Positions 56,369 through 64,000 of a stretch of DNA of 64,000 nucleotides are shown here, in pieces (position 1 is the stretch's first letter; the number at the start of each line of letters is the position of its first letter). The notes under the pieces were generated by a model. It did not search any database, had not been told where the DNA came from, and was given only the letters and a program-made list of their open reading frames with translations. The stretch is from Selenomonadaceae bacterium (lineage in GTDB: Bacteria > Bacillota > Negativicutes > Selenomonadales > Selenomonadaceae), in NCBI GenBank assembly GCA_017527075.1, contig JAFXQM010000017.1, positions 1 to 64,000 on the forward strand, in the 5' to 3' direction. The position numbers were made by a program, and so were the translations under genes.

Positions 56369-56782
56369 ATGTTCAAAGTTCTTGGCGTAGATCACATCGG
56401 CATTGCCGCGAAAGATTTGCAGGAAGTCGGCGCGTTCTGGGAACTGCTCGGCTTGAAAGCCACGGGCGCAGAGACCGTCGCCGAACAGAAAGTCACCACC
56501 GGCTTTTATCCCACGCCCAACGGCAGCGAGATTGAGCTCCTCGTCGCCACCGACGAGACCAGCCCCATTGCAAAGTTCATGGAGAAAAACGGCGGCCGCG
56601 GCGGCATTCAGCACATCGCGCTCCTCGTCGACGACCTGGAAGCGGCACTCGCCGAGCTCAAGGAAAAGGGCGTTAAGCTTATCGACGAGAAACCTCGCAA
56701 GGGCGCAGGCGGCAAGATGATTGCGTTCATTCACCCGAAAGCAACCCACGGCGTCCTCCTCGAGCTCTGCCAACCGATTTGA
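56369..56782 (+). CDS. mce: Methylmalonyl-CoA epimerase
   Basis: This 137-residue vicinal-oxygen-chelate protein is of normal length. Metal ligands appear in KVLGVDHIGIAAKD, EIELLVAT, GIQHIALLVDD and GVLLELCQP. It interconverts R- and S-methylmalonyl-CoA, linking the mutase product to the decarboxylase. The mutase genes are not in this window. The ribosome site AGGAGG precedes ATG 56369. Confidence 0.94.
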   Translation: MFKVLGVDHIGIAAKDLQEVGAFWELLGLKATGAETVAEQKVTTGFYPTPNGSEIELLVATDETSPIAKFMEKNGGRGGIQHIALLVDDLEAALAELKEKGVKLIDEKPRKGAGGKMIAFIHPKATHGVLLELCQPI

Positions 56783-56787
56783 AAATC

Positions 56788-57021
56788 AATTAGGAATGTG
56801 GAATGAGGAATTAGGGGCTGTTGGTAAAATCAGACAGTGACGGTTCTTTTTCCGCCTGACTTTGTTGCCGCGCGCTCGATGTACCTCAGTACACCTTCGC
56901 GCTTGCGCCTCGTCAGCCGAAAAAATTCCTCGTCACATAATGATTTTGAATTTACCAACACGCTCTAGGAATTGTGACTCACTTTTTTAATTCCTCATTC
57001 CTAACTCCTAATTCCTAATTG
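56788..57021. repeat. Heptad-repeat element split by a MITE insertion
   Basis: The left arm (56788-56813) and right arm (56966-57021) form one palindromic TTAGGAA/AATTCCT element if the 152 bp between them are removed with one TA. It lies between mce and mmdA. Confidence 0.78.
56814..56965 (+). mobile_element. 152-bp MITE with IS5-like ends and TA target duplication
   Basis: The ends are GGGGCTGTTGGTAAAATC and the reverse complement of GAGCGTGTTGGTAAATTC. TA flanks both sides (56812-56813 and 56966-56967). Removing the element with one TA restores an uninterrupted heptad repeat. It has no coding capacity. Its right end is shared with 30381-30449. Confidence 0.82.
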
Positions 57022-57040
57022 ATAGAAGGGAGATTTTTGA

Positions 57041-58570
57041 ATGGCGACAGTTCAAGAGAAAATCGCCTTGATGCAGTCCAAGAAGGAACACATCCTTCAA
57101 GGCGGCGGCAAGGCAAGAATCGATAAACAACACGAGAAAGGTAAGATGACGGCGCGCGAGCGTATCGAAATGTTCTTTGACGAGGGCACCTTCGTGGAAC
57201 TCGACATGTTCGTCAAACACCGCTGCACAAATTTCGGTCAGGACAAAAAAGAATTGCCCGGCGAAGGCGTCGTCACCGGTTACGGCACAGTGGACGGACG
57301 CTTGGTTTATGCCTTCGCGCAAGACTTCACCGTTGAGGGCGGCTCACTCGGCGAAAAGCACGCGCACAAAATCTGGAAGGTCATGGATTTGGCAATGAAG
57401 ATGGGCGCACCGCTCATCGGCATTAACGATTCGGGCGGCGCGCGCATTCAGGAGGCCGTCGACGCGCTCAGCGGTTACGCGGGCATTTTCTTCCGCAACA
57501 CGGCTGCCAGCGGCGTCATCCCCCAAATCTCCGTCATCATGGGTCCGTGCGCGGGCGGCGCGGTTTACTCGCCCGCAATCACCGACTTCATTTACATGGT
57601 CAAAAACACCAGCCAAATGTTCATCACGGGTCCCGCGGTCATCAAATCCGTCACGGCTGAGGAAGTCACGGCGGAAGAACTCGGCGGCGCAATGACTCAC
57701 AATACTCGTTCGGGCGTGGCGCACTTCGCGGCCGAGGACGAAAAAGATTGCATTGAACAGATTCGTTACCTGCTGTCCTTCCTGCCCAGCAACAACTTGG
57801 AAGACGCGCCGCTCGTTTACAACGACGACGACCCCGACCGTCAGGACGAAGACCTCAACACGATTATCCCCGACAATCCGAACGCGCCTTACGACATGAA
57901 AGACGTTATCCGAATGATTGTCGACAACGGCGAGTTTTATGAAGTTCATCAACACTTCGCCACGAACATCATCACGTGCTTTGCGCGCTTCGGCGGACGC
58001 AGCGTGGGAATCATCGCCAATCAGCCGGCGGTCATGGCGGGTTGCTTGGACGTGGACGCTTCCGACAAATCCGCGCGCTTCATCCGTTTCTGCGACGCCT
58101 TCAACCTTCCGCTCGTGAATTTGGTTGACGTGCCCGGCTTCCTGCCCGGCGTCGACCAAGAGTACAACGGAATCATTCGTCACGGCGCAAAGATGCTTTA
58201 CGCTTACTCCGAGGCGACAGTCCCGAAAGTCACGGTCATCACCCGCAAAGCTTACGGCGGCTCTTACATTGCCATGTGCTGCCGCGAGTTGGGAGCCGAC
58301 CAAGTCATGGCGTGGCCGTCTGCAGAAATCGCCGTCATGGGTCCTGCGGGCGCGGCGAACATCATCTTCCGCAAAGACCCCGAAAAGGACAAGAAGACCG
58401 CCGAATACGTCGAAGAGTTTGCCACGCCTTACAAGGCTGCCGAGCGCGGTTATGCCGACATGGTCATCGAGCCCAAGGAAACTCGCCCGCTCATCATCAC
58501 CGCCCTCAATGCCCTGGCAAGCAAGCGCGAAGTCGGTCCCGCCAAAAAGCACGGCAACATTCCGCTTTGA
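57041..58570 (+). CDS. mmdA: Methylmalonyl-CoA decarboxylase alpha subunit (carboxyltransferase)
   Basis: This 509-residue carboxyltransferase removes the carboxyl group from methylmalonyl-CoA and passes it to biotin on MmdC. It has the carboxyltransferase oxyanion and CoA motifs GINDSGGARIQEAVDALSGY, MGPCAGGAVYSPAITDF, GRSVGIIANQP and the C-terminal GGSYIAMCCRELGAD. The length matches the family. It is followed by the epsilon-like gene (12 nt) and mmdC. Propionyl-CoA carboxylase beta subunits are close relatives, but the partner genes favour the decarboxylase. Confidence 0.94.
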   Translation: MATVQEKIALMQSKKEHILQGGGKARIDKQHEKGKMTARERIEMFFDEGTFVELDMFVKHRCTNFGQDKKELPGEGVVTGYGTVDGRLVYAFAQDFTVEGGSLGEKHAHKIWKVMDLAMKMGAPLIGINDSGGARIQEAVDALSGYAGIFFRNTAASGVIPQISVIMGPCAGGAVYSPAITDFIYMVKNTSQMFITGPAVIKSVTAEEVTAEELGGAMTHNTRSGVAHFAAEDEKDCIEQIRYLLSFLPSNNLEDAPLVYNDDDPDRQDEDLNTIIPDNPNAPYDMKDVIRMIVDNGEFYEVHQHFATNIITCFARFGGRSVGIIANQPAVMAGCLDVDASDKSARFIRFCDAFNLPLVNLVDVPGFLPGVDQEYNGIIRHGAKMLYAYSEATVPKVTVITRKAYGGSYIAMCCRELGADQVMAWPSAEIAVMGPAGAANIIFRKDPEKDKKTAEYVEEFATPYKAAERGYADMVIEPKETRPLIITALNALASKREVGPAKKHGNIPL

Positions 58571-58582
58571 GGAGGAGTTACT

Positions 58583-58720
58583 GTGGCTGAAAAAATTAAA
58601 CCGGAAATCATCGCGGCAATCACGGCGGCGGTTCAGTCCATGTGCGGCGGCGGCAAAGTCGTCGCAGTCAAAATTAAACGCAACGACAACTGGGCTCTCG
58701 CGAGCAAAATCAATCGCTGA
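58583..58720 (+). CDS. mmdE: Methylmalonyl-CoA decarboxylase epsilon-like small subunit
   Basis: This 45-residue protein starts at GTG 58583, 6 nt after GGAGGAG. It reads (M)AEKIKPEIIAAITAAVQS, then MCGGGKVVAVKIKRNDN and WALASKINR. It matches the C-terminal part of the delta subunit at 9967 (PEIIAAISAA ... WKASAKF), the relation known for MmdE and MmdD of Veillonella. It sits between mmdA and mmdC, where small subunits occur in that operon. It stabilises the complex in the known system. Confidence 0.8.
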   Translation: MAEKIKPEIIAAITAAVQSMCGGGKVVAVKIKRNDNWALASKINR

Positions 58721-58741
58721 TGTATCGGAGGTAAAATTTCA

Positions 58742-59140
58742 ATGGCAACAAAAAAATTCAACGTCACTGTGAACGGCACGACTTACGAAGTTGAGGTCGA
58801 GGAAGTCAAAGCGGCGGGCGGCGCACCGAAGGCTGCTCCCGCTGCGAAGGCGGCTCCTGCTCCCGCACCGGCACCCAAGGCTGCGGCACCTGCGGCTGCT
58901 GCTCCCAAAGTTGCGGCGGGCGCGGGCGAGCACTCGGTTGACGCCCCCATGCCCGGCAAAGTCATCAAACTCGTCGCGGCTGAAGGCGCGGCAGTCAAAG
59001 CGGGCGACGTCCTCCTCATCCTCGAAGCAATGAAGATGCAGAACGAAATCACCGCCGACGCCGACGGCACTGTCAAGAAATTCAACGTCGCGGCGGGTCA
59101 GTCCGTCAAGGCTCACGAATCGCTCGTCATCCTCGGATAA
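58742..59140 (+). CDS. mmdC: Methylmalonyl-CoA decarboxylase biotin carrier subunit
   Basis: This 132-residue protein has an N-terminal short domain, a flexible Ala/Pro-rich linker (about residues 26-55) and a biotinyl domain with the biotin-attachment Lys in EAMKMQNEI and conserved DAPMPGKVIKL. It carries the carboxyl group from MmdA to MmdB. The ribosome site is GGAGG before ATG 58742. The promoter is probably upstream of mmdA. A heptad element and a terminator follow. Confidence 0.94.
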   Translation: MATKKFNVTVNGTTYEVEVEEVKAAGGAPKAAPAAKAAPAPAPAPKAAAPAAAAPKVAAGAGEHSVDAPMPGKVIKLVAAEGAAVKAGDVLLILEAMKMQNEITADADGTVKKFNVAAGQSVKAHESLVILG

Positions 59141-59144
59141 ATTC

Positions 59145-59210
59145 AATTAGGAGTTAGAAGTTAGGGAAAAATTTTTCAACTCCTCACTCCTAACTCCACA
59201 CTCCTAACTA
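59145..59210. repeat. Palindromic heptanucleotide-repeat element
   Basis: TTAGGAG, TTAGAAG, TTAGGGA units, a loop AAAAATTTTT, and the complementary CAACTCCT/CACTCCT/AACTCC arm. It begins 4 nt after the mmdC stop. Confidence 0.8.
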
Positions 59211-59212
59211 AA

Positions 59213-59254
59213 AAAGGGCACGCCTCCAATTTCGGAGACGCGCTCTTTTTTTTT
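59213..59254. terminator. Terminator between mmdC and the convergent kinase gene
   Basis: AAGGGCACGCCTCC pairs with GGAGACGCGCTCTT with wobble pairs around a 6-nt loop, followed by nine T. The A-run on the other side may serve the minus strand. Confidence 0.8.
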
Positions 59255-59259
59255 ATGAA

Positions 59260-60552
59260 TCATTTTTTCAAGTTGACTTTGAGTTCGACGGTAAATTTCG
59301 TGCCCTCGCCGAGCTTCGACGCCACAGAAATTTTTCCCTCGTGAAGTTTGACAATCTCCGCCGCAATCGCCAAGCCGAGACCGTTGCCGCCCATTTCCCG
59401 TGAGCGCGCTTTGTCCACGCGATAGAACCGTTCGAAAACTTTATCCAAATCCTCAGCCGCAATTCCAATCCCGCTGTCCATGACGGCGAACACCGCGCGG
59501 GTTGCGTCGACCTTCTCCAGCCGCACGAGCACCGCGCCGCCTTCGGGCGTGTACTTAATCGCGTTGTCGACGAGGATTATCGCCAGCTGCTTAATCTTCT
59601 GTTCATCGGCATTAATCATCGCCTTGCGGAAATCTTCGCCGCCGAGCCGAATATCTTTTTTCTCGGCAATGGGCGTCATCGTTCGGATAACCTGCTTGAG
59701 AATTTCCGTTAAATCCAGCCGCTGAATTTTAAACTTGAGCGCGTTGTTGTCACTGCGCGCGACCATGAGCAAATCGCTGACGAGGTTCGTCATCTTTTTT
59801 ACTTCGCTCTTCAAATCTTCGAGCACCTGTCGCAGGAACGGATTTTTTATCGACGGGTCAGCGAGGAGCAAATCCGCCGACGCCATGACAACCGAAAGCG
59901 GCGTCCTCAGTTCGTGCGAGGCGTCCGCCGCGAATTGCTTTTGCTTTTCGTAAGCTTCCTTGAGCGGAACGAGCGCGCGCCCCGCCATGTAATAACCGAT
60001 TGCCGAGGCGATTAGAAGTGCCACGCCGCCCAAGACGATTTGCGCGTAAGTTGCCTTCTGCAGACCCGAATAAAGCGCGGTGACATCTTTGCCGACGTAA
60101 AGAGTTTGCGTGACGTTGTCCGAGACGATTTTTTTTGACATCATCATCACGGTGTTAAGTTGCCCGGTTTCGTTCGAGTGGCGGAAGACTTCGACTTCGC
60201 CCTCATCAATGCTCCAGCCTTCGATAACGTCGAGCACGAACTGCTCAATGCGGAAGGACGCGCGCTCAAATCGAACGAGCTGTTTGTCTTGGCTGAAGAT
60301 GTAAAAAAATAATCTGTCGTTGGCGGTCTTGAAGTAACGGGTTTCGTCGACAGAATCGTTTGGGTTTTTCAAATAAAAAAGTTGCACCTCAGCGACACCG
60401 TTGGCCGCGTCCGAGAGCTCCTGCGCCTGCTCGGAGAACAGCGACCAATTTATCGCCATGTGCACGACAAAAATTATTACCGCCATGAAAAAGCTCATGA
60501 CGAGTGCATAAGCAAAGGCGAGCTGCCGTCGGCTCCGCCCAAAAATTTCCAT
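59260..60552 (-). CDS. Membrane sensor histidine kinase
   Basis: This 430-residue kinase has two membrane helices (about 12-35 and 172-195) bounding a 135-residue extracellular sensor, then HisKA with DASHELRTPLSV and HATPase with DNAIKYTPEGG, MDSGIGI and GNGLGLAIA. It is the partner of the OmpR-family regulator encoded upstream, whose stop overlaps its ATG (TAATG). The signal is unknown; the layout resembles CiaH or PhoR-like kinases. Confidence 0.92.
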   Translation of the reverse strand: MEIFGRSRRQLAFAYALVMSFFMAVIIFVVHMAINWSLFSEQAQELSDAANGVAEVQLFYLKNPNDSVDETRYFKTANDRLFFYIFSQDKQLVRFERASFRIEQFVLDVIEGWSIDEGEVEVFRHSNETGQLNTVMMMSKKIVSDNVTQTLYVGKDVTALYSGLQKATYAQIVLGGVALLIASAIGYYMAGRALVPLKEAYEKQKQFAADASHELRTPLSVVMASADLLLADPSIKNPFLRQVLEDLKSEVKKMTNLVSDLLMVARSDNNALKFKIQRLDLTEILKQVIRTMTPIAEKKDIRLGGEDFRKAMINADEQKIKQLAIILVDNAIKYTPEGGAVLVRLEKVDATRAVFAVMDSGIGIAAEDLDKVFERFYRVDKARSREMGGNGLGLAIAAEIVKLHEGKISVASKLGEGTKFTVELKVNLKK

Positions 60553-61226
60553 TATGCCTCCAGGCGATAACCGATGCCGCGGACAGTTTTAATCGCGATG
60601 TTCCCGTCGACTTCCGTGAGTTTCTTGCGCAAAATTTTCATGTACGAATCGATGTTGTTGGAGGTGATGTCGCGCTCCAGTCCCCAGATTCTGTCGAGGA
60701 TGATGTCGCGCGGCACGACGACTCCGAGGTTTTGCGCGAGCAGGTCAAAGATTTGGAATTCGCGCGGCGACAGCTGAATGACTTGGTCGCGCTTCTTCAA
60801 AACTTTCGTCGTGCGGTTGAGCGTGAACTCTCCGATTTCAATGACTTCCTGCTGAATTTTTTGCGTGGAGCGTCGTCCGAGTGCACGCAGCCGAGCGAGC
60901 AGTTCATCGAATTCAAACGGCTTGACCAGATAATCGTCCGCGCCCGCGTCGAGCCCCATGACTCTGTCTTCGACCGTGTCCTTGGCGGTGAGCATGATAA
61001 TCGCCCGTTCGTAACCCGCCTCGCGCAGTTGCCGGCACGCCTCAAGGCCGGAGACGTTGGGCATCATCCAATCCAAAATCAAAATGTCGTATTCCGAGTA
61101 CATTGCGTATTCAAAAATGTCCGCGCCGTTCGTTATCCACTCGACGTTAAATTTATTTTGCACGAGCATGTACTCAATCAGTTTGCCGAGGCGGCTGTCG
61201 TCTTCGGCGAGCAGAATTCTCATCAT
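60552..61226 (-). CDS. OmpR-family response regulator
   Basis: This 224-residue two-domain regulator has a receiver with acidic pocket AEDD, phospho-Asp in ILILDWMMPNVSG and Lys in LVKPFEFDEL, and a C-terminal winged helix (about 125-222, LSPREFQIFDLLAQNLG and RGIGYRLEA). Translationally coupled to the kinase. A promoter with an extended -10 is at 61256-61284. Targets are not shown in the window. Confidence 0.93.
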   Translation of the reverse strand: MMRILLAEDDSRLGKLIEYMLVQNKFNVEWITNGADIFEYAMYSEYDILILDWMMPNVSGLEACRQLREAGYERAIIMLTAKDTVEDRVMGLDAGADDYLVKPFEFDELLARLRALGRRSTQKIQQEVIEIGEFTLNRTTKVLKKRDQVIQLSPREFQIFDLLAQNLGVVVPRDIILDRIWGLERDITSNNIDSYMKILRKKLTEVDGNIAIKTVRGIGYRLEA

Positions 61227-61255
61227 CCGTCAATCACTCCCGAAAATTTTTCATG

Positions 61256-61284
61256 ATTATAACAGGTATCTTTGAAAAGCACAA
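61256..61284 (-). promoter_or_regulatory. Promoter for the two-component operon
   Basis: On the minus strand TTGTGC (61284-61279), a 17-nt spacer and TATAAT (61261-61256) preceded by TGT form an extended -10 promoter, about 30 nt upstream of the regulator ATG. Confidence 0.65.
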
Positions 61285-61301
61285 TTTTTTTCAAGAAGTC
61301 T

Positions 61302-62009
61302 TCAGCCGCCGTGAGCCGTGAAAAATTTTTCCAAAAAATCTTCGGCCGCCGCGAACTCCACGAAATTTTTTCCGCGCAAATTTTTCGGGGCAAAGGCAAC
61401 GTCGGCGAGCGCAAGCATCGGCAAATCAATTTCACTGTCGCCCGCCGCGAAAATTTTTTCGGGCGAAAATTTTTTTGCCAGCAACTTCAAAGCTTCGCCC
61501 TTGTTCAAAGCCGGAGGGAAGAGATAAATTTTTTTCCCCGTGCGCCGAACGTCCAAACTCGTGTCGAAGAAAATTTTCTCGGCGTCGAATTCCTCGCGGC
61601 ACTTCAAAAATAAAAAGCTCTCGTCGACGACGCGGGCAATCGAAAAAATTTTTTCGTCCGCCGCCGCCAGCTGAGCCGCCAATTCTTTTTCGTAAGGCGC
61701 GACGACTCCTCGCAGGAAATTTTCTTGGCGCGCGCCCTCCAAAAAAAATGCGCCGTTCGCGACGACCGCACACCGCGGCTGAAAATCTTCCGCCCAAAAA
61801 ATTCTTCTGTACTGAGCAATCGAACGCGTTGTCACCGGCACAAAAAAAATCCGCGTGGCAATTTCCTTGAGCAACTCAAGAGCCCGCGGCGATATGAAAC
61901 TTTGTTCGCGCCCGTCGTAAAGTTCAACGCAAATGTCGTCGGGGCGGCGGTGCTTGTAAGAATGAATCAGCGTGTTGTCCAGGTCGCAGGCGAATAAAAT
62001 TTTTTCCAT
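61302..62009 (-). CDS. HAD-superfamily phosphatase of a Ter-type biosynthetic module
   Basis: This 235-residue HAD hydrolase has motif I FACDLDNTLIHSY, motif II PVTTRS, a Lys-bearing middle and motif IV AAGDSEIDLPML. The cap is of the Cof/sucrose-phosphatase type. It lies 1 nt after the StiP-type gene. HAD phosphatases are recurrent members of the nucleoside-like biosynthetic module reported beside tellurite-resistance (Ter) genes, so here it may dephosphorylate that product. This role is inference from context. It is the last gene in the operon. Confidence 0.82.
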   Translation of the reverse strand: MEKILFACDLDNTLIHSYKHRRPDDICVELYDGREQSFISPRALELLKEIATRIFFVPVTTRSIAQYRRIFWAEDFQPRCAVVANGAFFLEGARQENFLRGVVAPYEKELAAQLAAADEKIFSIARVVDESFLFLKCREEFDAEKIFFDTSLDVRRTGKKIYLFPPALNKGEALKLLAKKFSPEKIFAAGDSEIDLPMLALADVAFAPKNLRGKNFVEFAAAEDFLEKFFTAHGG

Positions 62010-62010
62010 G

Positions 62011-63060
62011 TCAGTTGTCGGCGAGCCGTCGAATCAATCCGCAGGCTTTGTAATTTTTCAGCGGATAAATTTCGAGCGGCGCGCCCTTCTCCTTTGCCAG
62101 CTGATAAAGATGTCCCAAGTGCTCCTCGTCGCGCAGGCTGTGCACCAAAATTTTCCACGGCAGCCGTCGGAGCAAAACGCGCGTCGCCTCCCCGATACCG
62201 GGCTTAATCAAATTCACGTCAGCGATTTGAAAATCTTCGGCGATTTTTTTTACCTCGGCGAGCCCGCTGTCATGAGCGACGGTCGGAAATTTTATCGCGG
62301 GCGGGTCGTCAAAATTTTTCTCCACGGCGTTGATGAATTGGTAAGTCAAATCTTTGTCGGCGAGTTCGGGATAAAATGCCGCGCCGTGAAAATCTTCCGC
62401 GCCGATGATGTCCGCGCGCAAAAAAGTTCTGCTCAACAGCCCCGAAACCGTCGCGTTCAGGCACGAGCTTGCGATTAAAAAATCTTCGTGAGTGCCGCAC
62501 TTTTCGGCGACGCCCGCGGGGTCACTCAAGACAGCCAGCCCCGCGCTCACGAGCGGGAAATTTTTCATGGCGCGGGTCAGTTCCCGTTGAATTGCACCTT
62601 TGCCCGTCCAGCCGTCCACGAACTGAATCTCTTCGGGCGCGTGCCGAGCCAAAATAAATTTCATGGCGTTCTCGTCGATTCCGACGCCGCGAATGATTGA
62701 GATTGTGTAATGAGCCGCCGCGCAGGAAAATTTTCGTTCGAGGCAGTGCTTAATCAAAATTCCAATCGGAGTGCCGGCGCGTGCCAGCGAAACCAGAGCG
62801 ACCTTGCCGCGCTTGTCACGGAAAATTTTTTCGGCGACACCGGTGACCGCCGCCGCCGTGAGCTTCGAGTAACGCTTGAGCGCGTCGAAGTATGCCTGCA
62901 AATATTTTTCCGACGGCGCGTACTCCAGAGGCAACATTTCCGAGTAATGTCGCCCTGCTTGGATTAATTTTTCCCGTTCGCGCGTGCCGAGCGGTTCGAC
63001 CAGTCCGCTGATGTCCTTGAGCAAAATCGTCACGTCTTCAGGCTTATACGTCCCGAACAT
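62011..63060 (-). CDS. StiP / PRTase-like protein of Ter-associated operons
   Basis: This 349-residue protein matches the StiP-type family linked to Ter operons. It has an N-terminal YKPEDVTILLKDISG, a phosphoribosyltransferase-like region (SLARAGTPIGILIKHCLER, HYTISIIRGVGIDENAM, FVDGWTGKGAIQRELTRAM) and a C-terminal region (about 245-349) resembling a PELOTA-like RNA-binding fold. The family was first annotated as a cysteine protease; the PRTase reading fits the visible motifs better. Neighbours are HAD, GNAT and TRSP-domain genes on the same strand. Confidence 0.78.
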   Translation of the reverse strand: MFGTYKPEDVTILLKDISGLVEPLGTREREKLIQAGRHYSEMLPLEYAPSEKYLQAYFDALKRYSKLTAAAVTGVAEKIFRDKRGKVALVSLARAGTPIGILIKHCLERKFSCAAAHYTISIIRGVGIDENAMKFILARHAPEEIQFVDGWTGKGAIQRELTRAMKNFPLVSAGLAVLSDPAGVAEKCGTHEDFLIASSCLNATVSGLLSRTFLRADIIGAEDFHGAAFYPELADKDLTYQFINAVEKNFDDPPAIKFPTVAHDSGLAEVKKIAEDFQIADVNLIKPGIGEATRVLLRRLPWKILVHSLRDEEHLGHLYQLAKEKGAPLEIYPLKNYKACGLIRRLADN

Positions 63061-63102
63061 TTTTTACCTCCGCGAAAAAAATTTTCCCGACGCCGTAAAC
63101 TT

Positions 63103-63615
63103 TCAGCGCGTCTTGTCGACTGACTTTTCAAAGCGGAAAAAATAATCGCCGCCGGGGAAGTCGTCGTCCTCGCCGTGATTCGGGTCGCGGTGATGAGGAT
63201 TGTAAAATTCGACGGCGTGGAAGCCGCACTTGTTAATGTAAAAATGCAAGTTGCGTTTCTCGAAGTAAGGCGTCACCGTCTCCCAAACTTTTGTCTGAGG
63301 ATAACGCGCCTCAATCGCACGCCACGCCGCAGAGCCGACGCCTTTGCCGTGGCAGTCGACGTTCACGAAGAGCAGCGACAGTTCATTGCGATTGCTCGGA
63401 CGAATCACGACGACCGCGCCGCCGACAATTTTTCCGTCGCTTACGATGTCAAAAACTTGCGCGCCCTTCTCCGCAAAAGATTTCTCAACGTCCGCGCGCG
63501 GGATAACCTCTTCGCCGTCGTCGCCAAATTCTTCGACCACAGCCTTTTTGAAAGCCGCTTGAATGTTCACGATAAAATTTTCTCTGTCGCGCATCGGAAC
63601 AAGTTCAACCGTCAT
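63103..63615 (-). CDS. GNAT-family acetyltransferase
   Basis: This 170-residue N-acetyltransferase has the acetyl-CoA motif VDCHGKGVGSAAW and the strand LLFVNVD before it. ATG 63615 has GAGGTGA. It lies 4 nt after the TRSP-domain gene and 42 nt before the StiP gene, so it is part of the operon. A GNAT is not a standard member of the Ter-type module, and it may modify the product or protect the cell from it (inference). Confidence 0.85.
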   Translation of the reverse strand: MTVELVPMRDRENFIVNIQAAFKKAVVEEFGDDGEEVIPRADVEKSFAEKGAQVFDIVSDGKIVGGAVVVIRPSNRNELSLLFVNVDCHGKGVGSAAWRAIEARYPQTKVWETVTPYFEKRNLHFYINKCGFHAVEFYNPHHRDPNHGEDDDFPGGDYFFRFEKSVDKTR

Positions 63616-63619
63616 CAAA

Positions 63620-64000
63620 TCACCTCATGACACAAAAAATTTTTTCGACGCCGTGAACTTTCAGCGCGGTAACCAAATCACTCAACCCCGCGGAAAAATT
63701 TTCGGCGTCGCTGACGATGACCGCCGCGGAATAATTTTTCAGATTGTAAATGTAAGTCGTGCGCGCCGCGTCATAAAAACTGCGCAGCTTGAAGCCGGAA
63801 CGAATCGGATAATTTTTTTCGGCGCAGATGCCAATCGGACTGCGCGTCGTCGAGTGAGTGACCACGGAAAAATTTTCTTCGAGCCGCCGCCCGACGAGGA
63901 GCGCGGGCAACATAAATTCTTCCGTGCCGAGAACTAAAACTTCGCCCGAAATTTTTTCCCGCGTGAGAGTTTCGCTGACAAAATTTCCGAGCCGTTCGCA
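63620..64000 (-). CDS. Phosphoribosyltransferase with C-terminal TRSP domain (partial)
   Basis: The minus strand is open from the window edge to the stop at 63620 (126 codons), so only the C-terminus is seen. It reads VLVLGTEEFMLPALLVGRRL and THSTTRSPIGICAEKNYPI, then TYIYNLKNYSAAVIVSDAE. The S-T-T-R-S-P motif is the hallmark of the TRSP domain that follows an orotate-phosphoribosyltransferase-like domain in Ter-associated proteins. Further module genes (ATP-grasp, CitE-like, TerD) would be expected beyond the window. A shorter ATG-start frame from 63913 is internal. Confidence 0.75.
   Translation of the reverse strand, partial: CERLGNFVSETLTREKISGEVLVLGTEEFMLPALLVGRRLEENFSVVTHSTTRSPIGICAEKNYPIRSGFKLRSFYDAARTTYIYNLKNYSAAVIVSDAENFSAGLSDLVTALKVHGVEKIFCVMR

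Noticed and set aside
63620..63913. A complete 97-residue gene starting at ATG 63913
   Set aside because: The frame continues upstream to the window edge with TRSP-domain sequence before that ATG, so it is the end of a longer gene.

Overview
The window looks like the chromosome of an anaerobic, propionate-forming Negativicutes bacterium, a selenomonad-like gut or rumen Firmicute with an outer membrane. Reasons: it carries a sodium-pumping methylmalonyl-CoA decarboxylase (alpha, beta, delta, epsilon-like and biotin-carrier subunits), methylmalonyl-CoA epimerase and a succinate/propionate-type CoA-transferase. It also has the redox repressor Rex, the Firmicutes-type order secG-esterase-rnr, and envelope genes (O-antigen-ligase-like protein, polysaccharide-export permease). 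Genus assignment is inference. No rRNA, tRNA or CRISPR was seen.

Layout. 1-8631 (minus): the N-terminal 2,877 codons of a giant repetitive surface-type protein that runs off the left edge. 8820-12669 (minus): decarboxylase beta and delta subunits and a glucose-type PTS permease. 12994-14301: a eukaryote-type hexokinase, divergent from the PTS gene. 14642-20400: a GGDEF sensor, cytidylate kinase, an ABC-F protein and a secreted SGNH hydrolase. 20724-25491: a eukaryote-type glycogen branching enzyme and an RTX calcium-binding protein whose start is out of frame at a run of eight A. 25610-31631: a decayed DUF2971 gene, mannose-6-phosphate isomerase, a methyltransferase, a polysaccharide-export permease, an HsdR_N-like protein, a mobile-element scar with an RTX tail, and an acyltransferase. 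31839-33812 (minus): glutathione-peroxidase-like protein, two glutaredoxins and thioredoxin reductase. 33915-41000: a 39-bp minisatellite, then a signalling cluster (hybrid kinase, STAS protein, RsbW-like kinase, two Cache-HAMP-PP2C phosphatases). 41134-52378: valS, folC, an Rpn nuclease with a detached tail gene, O-antigen ligase, rex, secG, esterase, Uma2 nuclease, thioesterase, rnr. 52523-53275: two double-glycine-leader proteins. 53341-59140: IS/MITE scars and the propionate genes. 59260-61226 (minus): a two-component system. 61302-64000 (minus): HAD phosphatase, StiP-type protein, GNAT and a TRSP-domain phosphoribosyltransferase, resembling the biosynthetic module linked to tellurite-resistance (Ter) systems.

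How it fits together. Glucose can enter through the PTS or be phosphorylated by hexokinase, and glgB points to glycogen storage. Fermentation probably runs to propionate, with decarboxylation of methylmalonyl-CoA building a sodium gradient and Rex sensing NADH.

The most unusual structure is in the repeats. Palindromic heptanucleotide-repeat elements (TTAGGAA/TTAGGAG) sit at gene ends and supply stop codons and ribosome-binding sites. A 150-bp repeat in two inverted copies carries a hairpin with compensatory base changes. Small IS5-like elements are also present, one of them inserted at TA inside a heptad element. Candidate systems worth a closer look are the Ter-type module, the double-glycine-leader pair and the Rpn plus tail gene pair.
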